A stretch of DNA of 64,000 nt from Paenibacillus radicibacter (GCF_024721995.1 NZ_JANQBC010000001.1:806001-870000), one strand, 5' to 3'. Positions 51,093-62,042 are shown, numbered from the stretch's first letter. A program made the numbers and translations. The notes: generated from the letters alone by a model not told the origin.

Positions 51093-52001
51093 CTAGCCCA
51101 AAGCGCGTTCGATTACAGCCATGCGGATTGGAACGCCATTACTCATTTGTGTGAATATCTTTGACTTCGGATGTTCAACTAGCTCGTCATCGATCTCTAC
51201 ATTACGATTCACAGGTGCGGGATGCATAATGATTGCATGTGGTGCCATTCTTCCAGCGCGCTCTACTGTTAGTCCAAAGTTCGCTCTGTATTCATCAGCG
51301 GAGCGTAATTCTCCGTTCACATGACGCTCTAGTTGGACACGCAGCATCATGACCACATCTGCCTTCAGCGCTTCTTCCATCGTTACGTATGTTGCAAACT
51401 CATTAAGTTCCGGAGCTTGCATGTTTTGTGGTCCGCAGAATACGACTTTCGCTCCTAATGTGCGCAGTGCCCATAAGTTTGAGCGTGCAACACGACTGTG
51501 CAGAATATCGCCAATTATCGCAACAGTCAGACCTTTTATGCTGCCAAAATGGTTACGCATTGTATATATATCAAGCAATGCTTGTGTTGGATGTTCGTTA
51601 TTGCCATCACCCGCGTTAACTAGCGGAGCTTTAATTCGTCTTGCAAGCTCAGGTAGTAAGCCGATTGGTTTCAGTCGAATGACGCCAACTTCCATGCCCA
51701 TGGATTCAATCGTGCGCACCGTATCGTAGATGGACTCTCCTTTTTGCACAGAAGATTCAGCAGCTGAGAAGTTGATCACTTCCGCACCTAATCTCTTCTG
51801 CGCAATTTCGAATGAAACCCTCGTTCTTGTTGAGTTCTCGAAGAATAGATTCGCAACGAATCTGCCGTTCATGACATTAGAAATCTTGTTCGGGTGGTTT
51901 TCCCAATAAGCAGCACGATCCAATATACTCACTAGCTCACTTGCACTCATGTCCTTAAGCCCTAAAAGGCTCTTCCCTATCATTGTGTGTACCGTGCTCA
52001 T
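51093..52001 (-). CDS. pyrB: Aspartate carbamoyltransferase
   Basis: Joins aspartate and carbamoyl phosphate, the committed step. 302 residues. Carbamoyl-phosphate loop LFFENSTRTRVSFEIAQKRL, the SVQKGESIYDTVRTIESMGM lysine loop, VNAGDGNNEHPTQALLDIYT, and the C-terminal MHPAPVNRNVEIDDELVEHP are characteristic. AGGGGG precedes the ATG. It directly follows pyrR with a 12-base gap and no uracil permease gene between them. Confidence 0.97.
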   Translation of the reverse strand: MSTVHTMIGKSLLGLKDMSASELVSILDRAAYWENHPNKISNVMNGRFVANLFFENSTRTRVSFEIAQKRLGAEVINFSAAESSVQKGESIYDTVRTIESMGMEVGVIRLKPIGLLPELARRIKAPLVNAGDGNNEHPTQALLDIYTMRNHFGSIKGLTVAIIGDILHSRVARSNLWALRTLGAKVVFCGPQNMQAPELNEFATYVTMEEALKADVVMMLRVQLERHVNGELRSADEYRANFGLTVERAGRMAPHAIIMHPAPVNRNVEIDDELVEHPKSKIFTQMSNGVPIRMAVIERALG

Positions 52002-52013
52002 CTTATTTCCCCC

Positions 52014-52568
<555 letters not shown>

Positions 52569-52589
52569 TTACACAACAGTTATTGACTG

Positions 52590-52770
52590 CAAAACAAAAA
52601 GCTCCTTACCATAATGGCAAGGAGCTCTACTTTAGACAGGTCAAATCCATCTGTTCACAATCTAGACACGCGTCTAGACAGACTCAGATGCTCGATTCAC
52701 ATTCGTGAACCGACCCTAAATACTGTAGCGTTTACCTTGCCAGCCTCTCTGGACTGTTTTTAAAGGTACT
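52590..52770 (-). promoter_or_regulatory. pyr leader attenuator with PyrR-binding loop
   Basis: On the minus strand, 30 bases after the promoter, AGTCCAGAGAGGCT (52742-52755) fits the PyrR consensus ARUCCNGNGAGGYU at every position. About 120 bases later AGCTCCTTGCCATTATGG (to 52600) forms the terminator hairpin ending in TTTTTGTTTT (52590-52599). TTGCCAGCC-like complementarity between the two can form an antiterminator. Binding of PyrR-UMP should stop transcription before pyrR. Confidence 0.92.
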
Positions 52771-52784
52771 TTTCGATTACTGAG

Positions 52785-52813
52785 ATTATCGCACTTTCGA
52801 CAAGAAAAGTCAA
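52785..52813 (-). promoter_or_regulatory. Promoter of the pyr operon
   Basis: TTGACT (52808-52813), a 17-base spacer and GATAAT (52785-52790) on the minus strand, just upstream of the attenuator. Confidence 0.8.
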
Positions 52814-52853
52814 CAAGCCAATATCATTTCACCTCATGAAATCTATTCTTACA

Positions 52854-52882
52854 TTGATTGAACATTTCTTTTATGCTATAAA
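52854..52882 (+). promoter_or_regulatory. Promoter of dapH-dapL
   Basis: TTGATT (52854-52859), a 17-base spacer and TATAAA (52877-52882), about 65 bases before the dapH start. Confidence 0.7.
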
Positions 52883-52947
52883 GATGTAATCAATGCATAA
52901 TCAAGTTAGTCCCAAGTTTCTAATAATATTGAATGGAGATGACATTC

Positions 52948-53658
52948 GTGAGTGAAATGAACACAATGGAAATCATTAATTTTATCCGTGACAGCAAAAA
53001 GAAAACACCAGTAAAAGTATACATTAAAGGTGCTCTAACTAGCCTTAACTACGGCGACAATGTAAAAGCATTCATCTCAGGAGACAGCGGTGTAATTTTC
53101 GGTGAGTGGGCAGACATTCAGCCTGTATTCGAAGCAAACCAAGCAAACGAAGCAGATTATGAGATCGAATCCGATCGTCGTAACTCCGCTATTCCATTAC
53201 TAGATATGAAAGGCATCAACGCTCGTATCGAGCCAGGTGCAGTTATTCGTGACAAAGTATCCATCGGCGACAACGCGGTTATCATGATGGGTGCAGCAAT
53301 TAACATCGGTGCAAGCATAGGTGCTGGCACAATGATCGATATGAACGTAACAATCGGTGGTCGTGTACAAGTTGGTAACATGTGCCACATCGGCGCAGGT
53401 TCCGTCCTTGCTGGCGTAATTGAGCCACCTTCCGCACAACCTGTAGTTATTGAAGACAACGTACTAATCGGTGCTAACGCAGTCGTTCTTGAAGGCGTAC
53501 GCATTGGACAAGGTGCTGTAGTAGCTGCTGGTGCAATCGTTGTTGCTGACGTTCCTGAGAACGCAGTAGTTGCTGGCGCTCCTGCTAAGATCATTAAAAA
53601 TGTAGACGCTAAAACAAAATCCAAGACAGAAATCATGCAAGAACTTCGTCAGCTGTAA
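52948..53658 (+). CDS. dapH: Tetrahydrodipicolinate N-acetyltransferase
   Basis: Acetylates tetrahydrodipicolinate in the acetylated branch of lysine/diaminopimelate synthesis. 236 residues from a GTG at 52948 (GGAG nine bases upstream), exactly the usual length. The N-terminal domain has [20 protein letters not shown]; residues about 80-215 are left-handed beta-helix hexapeptide repeats ([40 protein letters not shown]). The product is converted by an aminotransferase and then by the adjacent dapL product. Confidence 0.95.
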   Translation: MSEMNTMEIINFIRDSKKKTPVKVYIKGALTSLNYGDNVKAFISGDSGVIFGEWADIQPVFEANQANEADYEIESDRRNSAIPLLDMKGINARIEPGAVIRDKVSIGDNAVIMMGAAINIGASIGAGTMIDMNVTIGGRVQVGNMCHIGAGSVLAGVIEPPSAQPVVIEDNVLIGANAVVLEGVRIGQGAVVAAGAIVVADVPENAVVAGAPAKIIKNVDAKTKSKTEIMQELRQL

Positions 53659-53678
53659 TTGCGAAGGAGGTTACTCTA

Positions 53679-54821
53679 GTGGAAACCGCAACAAGCCGTT
53701 ATACGGCGATTCGTAGAGAGCTGCATCAAATTCCAGAACCTGGATTCCAAGAATTCAAGACACAGCGCTTTCTTCTCGACTATATCACTAAGCTTCCACA
53801 AGATCGCTTAGAAGTACAGACTTGGGAGACAGGCATTCTCGTCAAAGTTCTTGGAACAAACCCGAAGATGACGTATGGCTATCGCGCAGACATGGACGGG
53901 CTTCCAATCAAGGAAGACACGTCTTATGAGTTCCAATCCTTGCATGAAGGGTTTATGCACGCTTGCGGACATGACCTGCACATGACGATTGGACTCGGGG
54001 TTCTCACTCATTTTGTGGAAAATGCGATTAAAGACAATTTAGTTGTCCTTTTCCAACCTGCTGAAGAAGGTCCTGGTGGTGCCCTGCCGATGCTAGCAAG
54101 TGAACAGTTCAAAGCTTGGAAACCTGATCAAATATTCGCGCTGCATGTTGCGCCGGAATATCCAGTCGGTACCATTGCGACGAGACCTGGCATTCTATTT
54201 GCCAATACGTCAGAGCTGTTTATCGATCTCAAAGGTAAAGGTGGACATGCTGCCTATCCGCATCAAGCCAACGATATGGTCGTAGCCGCTGCTCAATTGC
54301 TGACTCAGTTCCAGACGATAATTTCGCGTAATATCGACCCTCTAAACTCCGCTGTTATTACAGTAGGTAAAATTGAAGGCGGTACGAAGCAGAACATTAT
54401 CGCGGAAAAAGCAAGACTGGAAGGCACGATTCGTACACTTTCTGCAGATACGATGGTACTTGTAAAGTCTAGAATCGAAGCTCTTGTCAAAGGAATTGAA
54501 GTGGGTTTCGCCTGTGAAGCTATGATCGATTACGGTGCGAATTATCGCCAAGTGTACAACAATGGAGAATTGACTAGTGAATTTATGAATTTTGTAGAAG
54601 AACAAGACTTGATGAAGGTCGTTCATTGCCGCGAAGCGATGACTGGTGAGGATTATGGTTATTTCCTTGATGAAATCCCTGGATTCATGTTCTGGCTAGG
54701 TGTAGATACACCCTATGGATTGCATCACGCCAAGCTTGAACCTGATGAGGGTGCGATTGAACAAGCGATTCGCCTCATGAGCGAATATATCAGTTGGAAA
54801 TCTATGCAGAATCATGCATAA
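53679..54821 (+). CDS. dapL: N-acetyldiaminopimelate deacetylase
   Basis: Removes the acetyl group to give LL-diaminopimelate, needed for lysine, peptidoglycan and dipicolinate. 380 residues, M20 peptidase family. [20 protein letters not shown] and [18 protein letters not shown] contain the first metal ligands, [19 protein letters not shown] the catalytic Glu pair, and [20 protein letters not shown] plus [16 protein letters not shown] the final ligands. The GTG has AAGGAGG upstream and lies 20 bases after dapH. Confidence 0.93.
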   Translation: METATSRYTAIRRELHQIPEPGFQEFKTQRFLLDYITKLPQDRLEVQTWETGILVKVLGTNPKMTYGYRADMDGLPIKEDTSYEFQSLHEGFMHACGHDLHMTIGLGVLTHFVENAIKDNLVVLFQPAEEGPGGALPMLASEQFKAWKPDQIFALHVAPEYPVGTIATRPGILFANTSELFIDLKGKGGHAAYPHQANDMVVAAAQLLTQFQTIISRNIDPLNSAVITVGKIEGGTKQNIIAEKARLEGTIRTLSADTMVLVKSRIEALVKGIEVGFACEAMIDYGANYRQVYNNGELTSEFMNFVEEQDLMKVVHCREAMTGEDYGYFLDEIPGFMFWLGVDTPYGLHHAKLEPDEGAIEQAIRLMSEYISWKSMQNHA

Positions 54822-54844
54822 ATTTGCATGCCTATTTATGATTA

Positions 54845-54933
54845 GCGTAAAATCCTTTGTATTGAAGGTTTTTGCGCTTTTCTTTTAAGAGTAAAAAAGA
54901 CCACCCAATTACACGCACTGGTTGGTCTTCTTT
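54845..54933. terminator. Two terminator hairpins between dapL and the aminotransferase gene
   Basis: AAATCCTT/GAAGGTTT with TTTTT follows dapL. AAGACCACCCA/TGGTTGGTCTT at 54896-54933 has T-runs on both sides and can serve both convergent genes. Confidence 0.78.
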
Positions 54934-54949
54934 ATTGCTTCTGTTACAT

Positions 54950-56110
54950 CTACGCCTCTAAAGACCTCACAAAGCGCTCTAGGCGCTCCATCGCCTCTAC
55001 TAGAACTTCCATCGAGTATGCATACGAAAGTCTAACATAGCCCTCTCCATAAGCGGAGAACGCATCTCCAGGTACAATGCCGACTCTCTCCTGCTCAAGC
55101 AGTTTCATCGTAAAGTCTAACGAGCTTAATCCGAACTTCGTAATCGATGGGAAAATGTAAAATGCCCCTTCAGGTTTCACCACTTCAAAGCCCATAGATA
55201 CCATGCGATCATACACAAAATCCAATCTCGCTTTGTACTCGATCTTCATCGGCTCTGCATCGTCAACACCATTCGTCAGTGCTTCCAAAGCTGCATATTG
55301 GCTGATCGAACTTGCACAAGTGACATTGTACTGGTGCACCTTCACCATATGCTGCGTCAGCTCTATAGGAGCGAATGTGAATCCGATACGCCATCCTGTC
55401 ATCGAATGAGATTTGGACAATCCGTTAATAACAATCGTCTTCTCACGCATACCCGGAATCGTTGCAATCGAATGATGCTTCGGCCCATAGATCAGTTCAC
55501 TGTAAATTTCATCGGAGATGACAAATACATTTTTGTCGCGTAGAAGATTAGCAATCGCCTGCAAATCGTCCGCATTCAGTAGTTGACCTGTCGGATTCGA
55601 AGGATAACACAATATGATTGCTCTTGTACGCTCCGACAAATTCGCTGCAATCAGCTCTGCTGTTAACTTAAACTCATGTGCTGTCGTATCGACAAGTACA
55701 GGCACGCCACCTGCTAGACGAATTAATGGCTCATAACCCGGATAAATCGGTGCAGGAAGAATCACTTCACTACCTTCTTCAAGAATGGTGCGAAGTGTAA
55801 TATCAAGCGCCTCGCTCGCACCTGTCGTCACGATTATCTCATCTTCTGCTTTGTACATAAGACCGTATTTTTGCTCCATGAAACGGCTTGCCGCCTTGCG
55901 GAGCTCTAACAACCCATGGTTCGGTGTGTAGACCGTCTTGTGATTGTTAATCGCTTCAATACCCGCTTCCAGAATATGTTCCGGCGTTGGAAAGTCAGGT
56001 TGACCAATTGTTAAAGAAAGAACATTATCATATTGACTAATGAGATTCGCAATTTTACGGATACCGGAAATTTGAATCTCTTTTACCCTTGGATTAATAA
56101 GATGTTCCAT
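54950..56110 (-). CDS. patA: PLP-dependent aminotransferase, PatA-like
   Basis: Class I/II aminotransferase, 386 residues from the ATG at 56110 (GGGGGAG upstream). It begins LINPRVKEIQISGIRKIANL and LTIGQPDFPTPEHI, then GLLELRKAASRFMEQKYG, VTTGASEALDITLRTIL, CYPSNPTGQL, the PLP lysine GLSKSHSMTGWRIGF and a C-terminal RLSYAYSMEVLVEAMERLER. In Bacillus, PatA makes N-acetyl-LL-diaminopimelate between DapH and DapL. Its place next to those genes supports this role, though it is on the other strand. Confidence 0.85.
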   Translation of the reverse strand: MEHLINPRVKEIQISGIRKIANLISQYDNVLSLTIGQPDFPTPEHILEAGIEAINNHKTVYTPNHGLLELRKAASRFMEQKYGLMYKAEDEIIVTTGASEALDITLRTILEEGSEVILPAPIYPGYEPLIRLAGGVPVLVDTTAHEFKLTAELIAANLSERTRAIILCYPSNPTGQLLNADDLQAIANLLRDKNVFVISDEIYSELIYGPKHHSIATIPGMREKTIVINGLSKSHSMTGWRIGFTFAPIELTQHMVKVHQYNVTCASSISQYAALEALTNGVDDAEPMKIEYKARLDFVYDRMVSMGFEVVKPEGAFYIFPSITKFGLSSLDFTMKLLEQERVGIVPGDAFSAYGEGYVRLSYAYSMEVLVEAMERLERFVRSLEA

Positions 56111-56136
56111 GTTCTCTCCCCCATGTTTCATCATCT

Positions 56137-57108
56137 CTAGCGACTACGTAAGTTTTGCAGCAGTTGTTCCATATCCTCTGGCAGCTGAGCTTCAAACTCG
56201 TGATACGCCCCTGTACGCGGATGAACAAATCCTAATAATGCAGCATGCAGTGCTTGCCCACCTGCCATTGTAATATGCTTATTGCGACCACCATAAGCGG
56301 GATCTCCCACGAGTGGATGACCGATAAACTTCATATGCACACGAATTTGATGCGTTCTGCCCGTCTCCAACTTCAGTTCAACAAGCGTGCTGTCCCCAAA
56401 ACGCTCAATGACGGAGAAATGTGTAACCGCATGCTTCGCATTCTTCTCTGTTACCGTAAATAGCTTACGATCATGAGGATCGCGTCCAATCGGAGCATCA
56501 ATCGTGCCCTGCTCATGTGCCACATCCCCATGAACAATTGCCAAATATTTGCGATTCACACTATGTTCCTTAAGTTGTGCCGCTAAGCTATTATGAGAAA
56601 GATCATTCTTCGCGGCCATTAGAAGCCCAGAAGTATCCTTATCAATACGATGCACAATACCTGGGCGCATAACGCCATTAATCCCAGATAAATCTTTACA
56701 GTGGTGAAGCAGTGCATTTACAAGCGTTCCATTCGGATGACCTGCCGCTGGATGCACAACCATGCCACGAGGTTTATTGACTACAATGACATCACTATCT
56801 TCAAATACGACTTCAATTGGAATATCTTCAGGACCGATTTCAGTCTCGACAGACTCCGGAATGACGAGTGTTACAACATCGCCTGCATTCAGCTTATAAT
56901 TCGGCTTCACAACAGACTGTTTCACACGAGCATGTCCATCCTTCACCCAGTTCTGCACTTGTGTACGTGACACATCATCCAAGCATTCAGTTAGAAACTT
57001 ATCGATGCGATCTCCACATTGCGTCTGGTCAACGATCCATTCTTGTTCTTCCTGTCCATTCCATACCGTTTCATCATTTAATTCTAGGCGTTCGCCCGTA
57101 TTACTCAT
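56137..57108 (-). CDS. RluD-family large-subunit pseudouridine synthase
   Basis: 323 residues. An S4 RNA-binding domain (RIDKFLTECLDDVSRTQVQN, ending VVKPNYKLNAGDVVTLVIPE) is followed by the catalytic domain: VNKPRGMVVHPAAGHPNGTL, the HRIDKDTSGLLMAAKN motif with catalytic Asp, RKYLAIVHG, TGRTHQIRVHMKFIGHPLVG and HAALLGFVHPRTG. It modifies 23S rRNA uridines (B. subtilis YlyB position). It overlaps the end of lspA by eight bases and is cotranscribed with it. Confidence 0.94.
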   Translation of the reverse strand: MSNTGERLELNDETVWNGQEEQEWIVDQTQCGDRIDKFLTECLDDVSRTQVQNWVKDGHARVKQSVVKPNYKLNAGDVVTLVIPESVETEIGPEDIPIEVVFEDSDVIVVNKPRGMVVHPAAGHPNGTLVNALLHHCKDLSGINGVMRPGIVHRIDKDTSGLLMAAKNDLSHNSLAAQLKEHSVNRKYLAIVHGDVAHEQGTIDAPIGRDPHDRKLFTVTEKNAKHAVTHFSVIERFGDSTLVELKLETGRTHQIRVHMKFIGHPLVGDPAYGGRNKHITMAGGQALHAALLGFVHPRTGAYHEFEAQLPEDMEQLLQNLRSR

Positions 57109-57604
57109 TCGCTTTCCCTCTACTTTCTTGTCTCCACACGATTAATGTATCTAGCAGTGCTAATCCAACACCGATCACAATCGCACAATCCGCAACATTA
57201 AAAATCGCAAAGTCATAATCCACATGCTTACCAAAGAAATCAAAAACAAAATTAAAATGGAAGAAGTCCGTCACTTCACCTGACACCAGACGATCAATAA
57301 AGTTGCCAATTGCGCCTCCCAGAATCAAACACAATGCCCATGAGAATAGTCCGCGTCCTGATTCTTTCATTGTTTTACGTATCATAATAACAATTCCAAT
57401 GACAACTGCTGTTGTAATGACGATGAAAAACCAACGCTGACCCATCAAGATGCCGAATGCTGCACCGCGATTTCGATGGGATGTAAGTTGGAAAAATTCA
57501 CCGATAACGGAGATGGACTGTCCCACATCCATTTGACTACGAATAAGCCATTTCGTAATTTGATCCACAATCACGACAATTAGTGCGTAAATATAGTATC
57601 GCAT
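57101..57604 (-). CDS. lspA: Signal peptidase II (lipoprotein signal peptidase)
   Basis: Membrane aspartyl protease that cleaves prolipoprotein signal peptides. 167 residues from the ATG at 57604 (AAGGGG eight bases upstream). Four membrane helices, with VIVDQITKWLIR, TSHRNRGAAFGILMG, LILGGAIGNFIDRLVSGEVT and FFGKHVDYDFAIFNVADCAI; the two catalytic Asp residues lie in NFIDR and NVADC. It precedes rluD and is followed by divergent genes on the other side. Confidence 0.96.
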   Translation of the reverse strand: MRYYIYALIVVIVDQITKWLIRSQMDVGQSISVIGEFFQLTSHRNRGAAFGILMGQRWFFIVITTAVVIGIVIMIRKTMKESGRGLFSWALCLILGGAIGNFIDRLVSGEVTDFFHFNFVFDFFGKHVDYDFAIFNVADCAIVIGVGLALLDTLIVWRQESRGKANE

Positions 57605-57734
57605 GTCCATTTCCCCTTTGTATCCAAACATATACCCTACTATTGTAGCAAGGATTTACCTCTATTCAAAATATCCCGCTCTGCTCACAATACTGAGTAA
57701 GAAGACCCACTCAGAAGGGAGCTGTGTACATTTC

Positions 57735-58469
57735 GTGTATCACTTAACTAATGCAGAGTTACTGGAATTAAAAAAACAACTGCAAAATGAACAGCAATTT
57801 CTTAAAACACACGCAGGTAGTGACGGCACATTCGGTCTATCACAATCACTACGCGAAGGCAGCGGTGAATTGTCAGCCTATGACAACCATCCTGGTGATA
57901 CAGCAACCGAGTTATACGAACGCGAGAAAGATATTGGTTTACAAGAACATTATGAAGCTCATCTCCAAGAAATTGAAGTTGCCTTAACCGCGATGTTAAA
58001 CGGTAATTACGGTATTTGTCGCACTTGTAATGCTCCCATTGATTACGAGCGACTTCAAGCTGTACCTACGACCCTTTATTGCAAAACTCATTCACCTAGT
58101 CAGCATTCATCGGATCGACGCCCTGTTGAGGAAGATGTGTTGTCACCAGCATTTGGACGCACAAGCCGAGATGAAGATTCCGAGTGGACAGGCTTCGACG
58201 GTGAAGACGCTTGGCAAATTGTTGCAAGCTGGGGCAACTCCAACTCTCCTGCCATGTCTGAGAATCGAGAAGTGTCTGGTTACGATGAAATGACAATCGA
58301 GAATGATGAATCAGACGGCTATGTTGAACCATTCGAAAGCTTCCTTGCAACCGACATGTATGGTAAGCAGTTGTCTGTAGTCCGCAACAAAACATATCAA
58401 CACTATATGCAAAATGGCGAAGGTGAAGATCTGCTCGAACTTGATGATAACCCAGAATCGTATTCCTAA
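57735..58469 (+). CDS. yteA-family TraR/DksA-type zinc-finger protein
   Basis: 244 residues from a GTG at 57735 with GGGAG thirteen bases upstream; the spacing is loose, so the start is uncertain. The N-terminal coiled helix LTNAELLELKKQLQNEQQFL, the phrase LREGSGELSAYDNHPGDTAT and TELYEREKDIGLQEHYEAHL belong to the yteA sporulation family. The zinc site is NGNYGICRTCNAPIDYERLQ plus YCKTH. The C-terminal 90 residues are acidic (SRDEDSEWTGFDGEDAWQIV). In Bacillus a DksA-like gene (ylyA) sits here on the same strand as ileS; this one runs the other way. Confidence 0.8.
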   Translation: MYHLTNAELLELKKQLQNEQQFLKTHAGSDGTFGLSQSLREGSGELSAYDNHPGDTATELYEREKDIGLQEHYEAHLQEIEVALTAMLNGNYGICRTCNAPIDYERLQAVPTTLYCKTHSPSQHSSDRRPVEEDVLSPAFGRTSRDEDSEWTGFDGEDAWQIVASWGNSNSPAMSENREVSGYDEMTIENDESDGYVEPFESFLATDMYGKQLSVVRNKTYQHYMQNGEGEDLLELDDNPESYS

Positions 58470-58480
58470 TGCGAAAAGAA

Positions 58481-58798
58481 TTATTTACGCAGTTCGAGCC
58501 CATTCTGCACATAGTTCACAAGTGATGTAATGTAATCACCAATAATCGGCAGTTCCAACGCGCCAAGCTTCTCTAACAGATAAAGAACCGTTCCTGTAAA
58601 AATTGTAATCCCAACCGCAATTCCAAACCCTTTGGATATTCCACCTAAGAAGTTAAGCCAAATAAATCTACCCGGTCGATATAGTCGTTGCATGAATATT
58701 GTGAGTTCAGAGACTTTATTATTGATTTGGGCTAGAAGTGGATCATGATCTTTCTCTTGATTGTGTTCGTCTTGTGTAGGATCATTACTCTGATTCAT
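58481..58798 (-). CDS. DUF5665 family membrane protein
   Basis: 105 residues. A charged head (NQSNDPTQDEHNQEKDHDPL), then LAQINNKVSELTIFMQRLYR with PGRFIWLNFLGGISKGFGIA, a conserved phrase of DUF5665, and one or two membrane helices (VGITIFTGTVLYLLEKLGAL). GGAGG precedes the ATG. It is 91 bases after ileS, separated by a terminator, and its stop is 11 bases from the convergent yteA-like gene. Role unknown. Confidence 0.8.
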   Translation of the reverse strand: MNQSNDPTQDEHNQEKDHDPLLAQINNKVSELTIFMQRLYRPGRFIWLNFLGGISKGFGIAVGITIFTGTVLYLLEKLGALELPIIGDYITSLVNYVQNGLELRK

Positions 58799-58844
58799 TC
58801 TTCTGACCTCCAGTTATTGACTCATTATCGTATAAAAACGATGG

Positions 58845-58879
58845 AAACGAGCTCTCCGCATAAAGCGAAGGCTCGTTTA
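58845..58879. terminator. Terminator downstream of ileS
   Basis: AAACGAGC/GCTCGTTT outer stem with an inner CGC/GCG pairing. It separates ileS from the DUF5665 gene. Confidence 0.78.
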
Positions 58880-58889
58880 TTTTGTATGG

Positions 58890-61667
58890 TTACTCCATCA
58901 TTTCTTTATAATGAGTATCGACAACTTCGGAACATCTTACGCATAAAGTTGGATATTGCTCGATTGTTCCTACTTCCTCTTTCACCATCCAGCAGCGCTC
59001 ACATTTCTCACCGTCAGCCACTGTAACCGCAACAGCCAGTTTCTCGGATTGAAGTGCACCTTCAGGCGCTTGCTCCCCAGCTACATGAATATGAACGTGG
59101 GATACAACGAACAACTGCTCTAACTCTTGCATTTGTGCAAATAGAGCATGTGCTTCTGCATTTGGATACAGATGAACGGCAGCTCCAAGTGGATCACCGA
59201 TCACTTTTGCTTTACGTGCATCTTCTAGTGCTTTTAACACTTCATCACGAAGCTCTAAGAATTTATCCCATTTATTTTCCAATTCTGCATTAAAAATAGT
59301 TGTGTCTACAGCTGGCATTTCACTTAGTTGAACACTGATCTCTTCTACACCCGGAATGAACTTCCACACTTCGTCAGAAGTATGAGGTAAGATTGGAGAG
59401 ATCAACTTCGTGATGCTTACTAGAACATCATAAAGCACTGTTTGTGCTGCTTTACGATCCGCACTATCCGCTGCATCAACATACAAGCAATCTTTACGTA
59501 CGTTCATGAACAAGGAACTCATCTCAACTGCACAGAAGTGGTGAATTTCTTGGTAAACCACGTGGAACTCGTAGTTCTCATAAGCGTTCATTACTTTATC
59601 CATCATGCGATTCAAGCTAATAAGCGTGTAACGCTCTAATTCCTTCATCTCTGCAAAATCTACACGATCTGTCTTCGGATCAAAGTTACCTAGGTTACCA
59701 AGCAAGAAACGAAGCGTGTTACGAATCTTACGGTAGCCTTCACTTGTTTGGTTCAGTATGTTATCAGAGATACGTACATCGGATTGATAATCAACGGAAG
59801 ATACCCATAGACGAAGGATATCTGCACCAAGTTTATCTGCAACTTTAATCGGATCAACTGTGTTTCCAAGTGACTTGGACATCTTGCGACCTTCACCATC
59901 TAGCGTAAAACCGTGGGATAGAATCGCTTTATATGGAGATTGACCATGCATCGCTACGCCTGTAATAAGCGAGGAGTTAAACCATCCACGGTATTGGTCA
60001 GAACCTTCCATGTACAAGTCTGCTGGCCATTGCAAGTCTTCACGGGCTGCAAGTACACCATGGTGAGAGGAACCGGAATCGAACCATACGTCCATGATGT
60101 CTTTTTCTTTTGCAAAATCATTATGACCACATGATCCACAAGTTGAACCTTCTGGCATCAATTCTTTTTCCGAACGAATAAACCAAGCATTTGATCCTTC
60201 TTGTGCGAATAGGTTCGCCACGTGCTCGATTGTTTGCTCATTCACTAGTGGCTCACTACATTTACGGCAGTAGAAGATTGGAATTGGCACGCCCCATACA
60301 CGTTGACGGGAAATACACCAATCTCCACGGTCTGCGATCATGTTGTGAAGACGCGTCTCACCCCAGCGCGGTGTCCATTTCACTTTCTTAATTTCATCCA
60401 ACATTTCTGTACGGAATTTATCGATTGAAGCGAACCATTGCTCCGTAGCGCGGTAGATAACTGGCTTCTTCGTTCTCCAGTCATGCGCATATTGGTGCTT
60501 GATCGTGGATTGGTTTAACAAGTGACCATTCTCCACCAAGTTCTCAACAACAACTTTGCTTGCCTTTTCATAAAATAACCCTTCATAACCAGGTGCTTCA
60601 ACTGTCATATGACCTTGATCGTCAACTGGGCAAAGCACACCAATCTTATAACGTTGACCGATTGCAAAGTCTTCTTCCCCGTGTCCTGGAGCTGTATGAA
60701 CACAGCCTGTACCCGCATCAAGCGTTACGTGCTCGCCAACCATTACAAGAGATTCACGGTCATAGAATGGATGTTGGCAAGTTACGAATTCAAGTTCGCT
60801 GCCTTTAACTTTGGAAAGTACTTCAACTTCGCCCCAACCAATTGCTTGGGTCACAGCTGGCAGTAATCCTTCAGCAACTACATACTTCTTGCCTTCTACA
60901 TTCACGACCACATATTCAAAGTCAGGGTGAACGGAAATACCTAAGTTTGCTGGCAATGTCCAAGGCGTTGTTGTCCAGATGATGATCGCAGCATCTTGTG
61001 GAAGCTTGCCTTTGCCATCTTTCACATCGAACGCCACATAGATGGAAGTAGATACTTTCTCACGATACTCGATCTCAGCTTCTGCAAGCGCACTTTCAGA
61101 AGATGGAGACCAGTAAACCGGTTTAAGACCTTTATAGATATATCCTTTATTCACCATTTCACCGAATACACGGATTTGTTGCGCTTCGAACTCTGGCTGC
61201 AACGTGATATAAGGATTGTCCCAATCACCGCGAACACCTAGACGACGGAATTGTGTTTTCTGTTTCTCCACCCATTGCAACGCATATTCCTTGCAATACT
61301 CACGGAACTCGGAGATTCCCATTTGTTTGCGATCTACTTTACCGGAGTTTGTGATTGCTTGCTCAATTGGCAAACCGTGCGTATCCCAACCCGGTACGAA
61401 AGGCGCATCATAGCCTTGTAACGATTTGAAACGAACGATGATGTCTTTAATAACTTTATTCATCGCGTGTCCGATATGGATGTCTCCATTCGCATATGGA
61501 GGACCGTCGTGAAGAATAAACTTCTGCTTGCCTTGACGGCTCTCTTTCACCTTGGAGAAAATGTCAATCTCATCCCACCATGCTTGCATGTTAGGTTCTG
61601 CTTGAGGCAGATTTCCTCTCATCGGAAAGTCAGTTTTAAGTAAGTTTAATGTTTTGCCATAATCCAT
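58890..61667 (-). CDS. ileS: Isoleucyl-tRNA synthetase
   Basis: Charges tRNA-Ile. 925 residues from the ATG at 61667 (AGGAG nine bases upstream). Class I signatures: [20 protein letters not shown] near residue 60 and [15 protein letters not shown] (KMSKS). The editing CP1 domain carries [20 protein letters not shown] and the C-terminus has four cysteines (CERCWM and LCVRCSE) for zinc. This is the bacterial type sensitive to mupirocin-like compounds by family, not tested here. A T-box lies upstream. Confidence 0.97.
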   Translation of the reverse strand: MDYGKTLNLLKTDFPMRGNLPQAEPNMQAWWDEIDIFSKVKESRQGKQKFILHDGPPYANGDIHIGHAMNKVIKDIIVRFKSLQGYDAPFVPGWDTHGLPIEQAITNSGKVDRKQMGISEFREYCKEYALQWVEKQKTQFRRLGVRGDWDNPYITLQPEFEAQQIRVFGEMVNKGYIYKGLKPVYWSPSSESALAEAEIEYREKVSTSIYVAFDVKDGKGKLPQDAAIIIWTTTPWTLPANLGISVHPDFEYVVVNVEGKKYVVAEGLLPAVTQAIGWGEVEVLSKVKGSELEFVTCQHPFYDRESLVMVGEHVTLDAGTGCVHTAPGHGEEDFAIGQRYKIGVLCPVDDQGHMTVEAPGYEGLFYEKASKVVVENLVENGHLLNQSTIKHQYAHDWRTKKPVIYRATEQWFASIDKFRTEMLDEIKKVKWTPRWGETRLHNMIADRGDWCISRQRVWGVPIPIFYCRKCSEPLVNEQTIEHVANLFAQEGSNAWFIRSEKELMPEGSTCGSCGHNDFAKEKDIMDVWFDSGSSHHGVLAAREDLQWPADLYMEGSDQYRGWFNSSLITGVAMHGQSPYKAILSHGFTLDGEGRKMSKSLGNTVDPIKVADKLGADILRLWVSSVDYQSDVRISDNILNQTSEGYRKIRNTLRFLLGNLGNFDPKTDRVDFAEMKELERYTLISLNRMMDKVMNAYENYEFHVVYQEIHHFCAVEMSSLFMNVRKDCLYVDAADSADRKAAQTVLYDVLVSITKLISPILPHTSDEVWKFIPGVEEISVQLSEMPAVDTTIFNAELENKWDKFLELRDEVLKALEDARKAKVIGDPLGAAVHLYPNAEAHALFAQMQELEQLFVVSHVHIHVAGEQAPEGALQSEKLAVAVTVADGEKCERCWMVKEEVGTIEQYPTLCVRCSEVVDTHYKEMME

Positions 61668-61700
61668 ACCTGTCCACTCCTTCATATATCCTTCAATACA

Positions 61701-62010
61701 AAAACAAAAAAACTCCTCATCCCCAAAAGGGACGAGAAGTTATGCTCGCGGTACCACCCTAGTTCAGAACGACAATCAAACAAGCCTGCTTAGAAGCTGA
61801 CAAGTCCGGACGATAACATAGCCCGATCGTTCTCACTCGTTAATTGATAACGGAATTACCCGATACTCTCTACTTCCATTTCAAGAGATACTCCTGGGGG
61901 ATTTTCATCCGGCGCTAGTGGTTAGGCTCACACCATCTCCTAACTCGCTGACACTGCATACAACGGAATACTCGGGCCCAGTCCTCGATTTCAGAACATG
62001 TTCAGTTAAC
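61701..62010 (-). promoter_or_regulatory. T-box riboswitch in front of ileS
   Basis: On the minus strand GAACTAGGGTGGTACCGCG (61747-61765) is the T-box bulge that binds the tRNA 3' end. After it, ACTTCTCGTCCC and GGGGATGAGGAGT form the terminator with a T-run at 61701-61712. Upstream sequence to about 62010 makes Stem I with a specifier loop. Uncharged tRNA-Ile would stabilise the antiterminator. The specifier should be an Ile codon; I could not place it with certainty. Confidence 0.92.
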
Positions 62011-62013
62011 AGG

Positions 62014-62042
62014 AGTATATCGAATTCACCCTTTATAGTCAA
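62014..62042 (-). promoter_or_regulatory. Promoter of the ileS leader
   Basis: TTGACT (62037-62042), 17-base spacer, TATACT (62014-62019) on the minus strand, directly upstream of the T-box and 19 bases past the divIVA stop. Confidence 0.82.

Noticed and set aside
53157-53636. 159-codon minus-strand frame opposite dapH
   Set aside because: The hexapeptide repeats of dapH give a repetitive antisense frame; there is no start signal.
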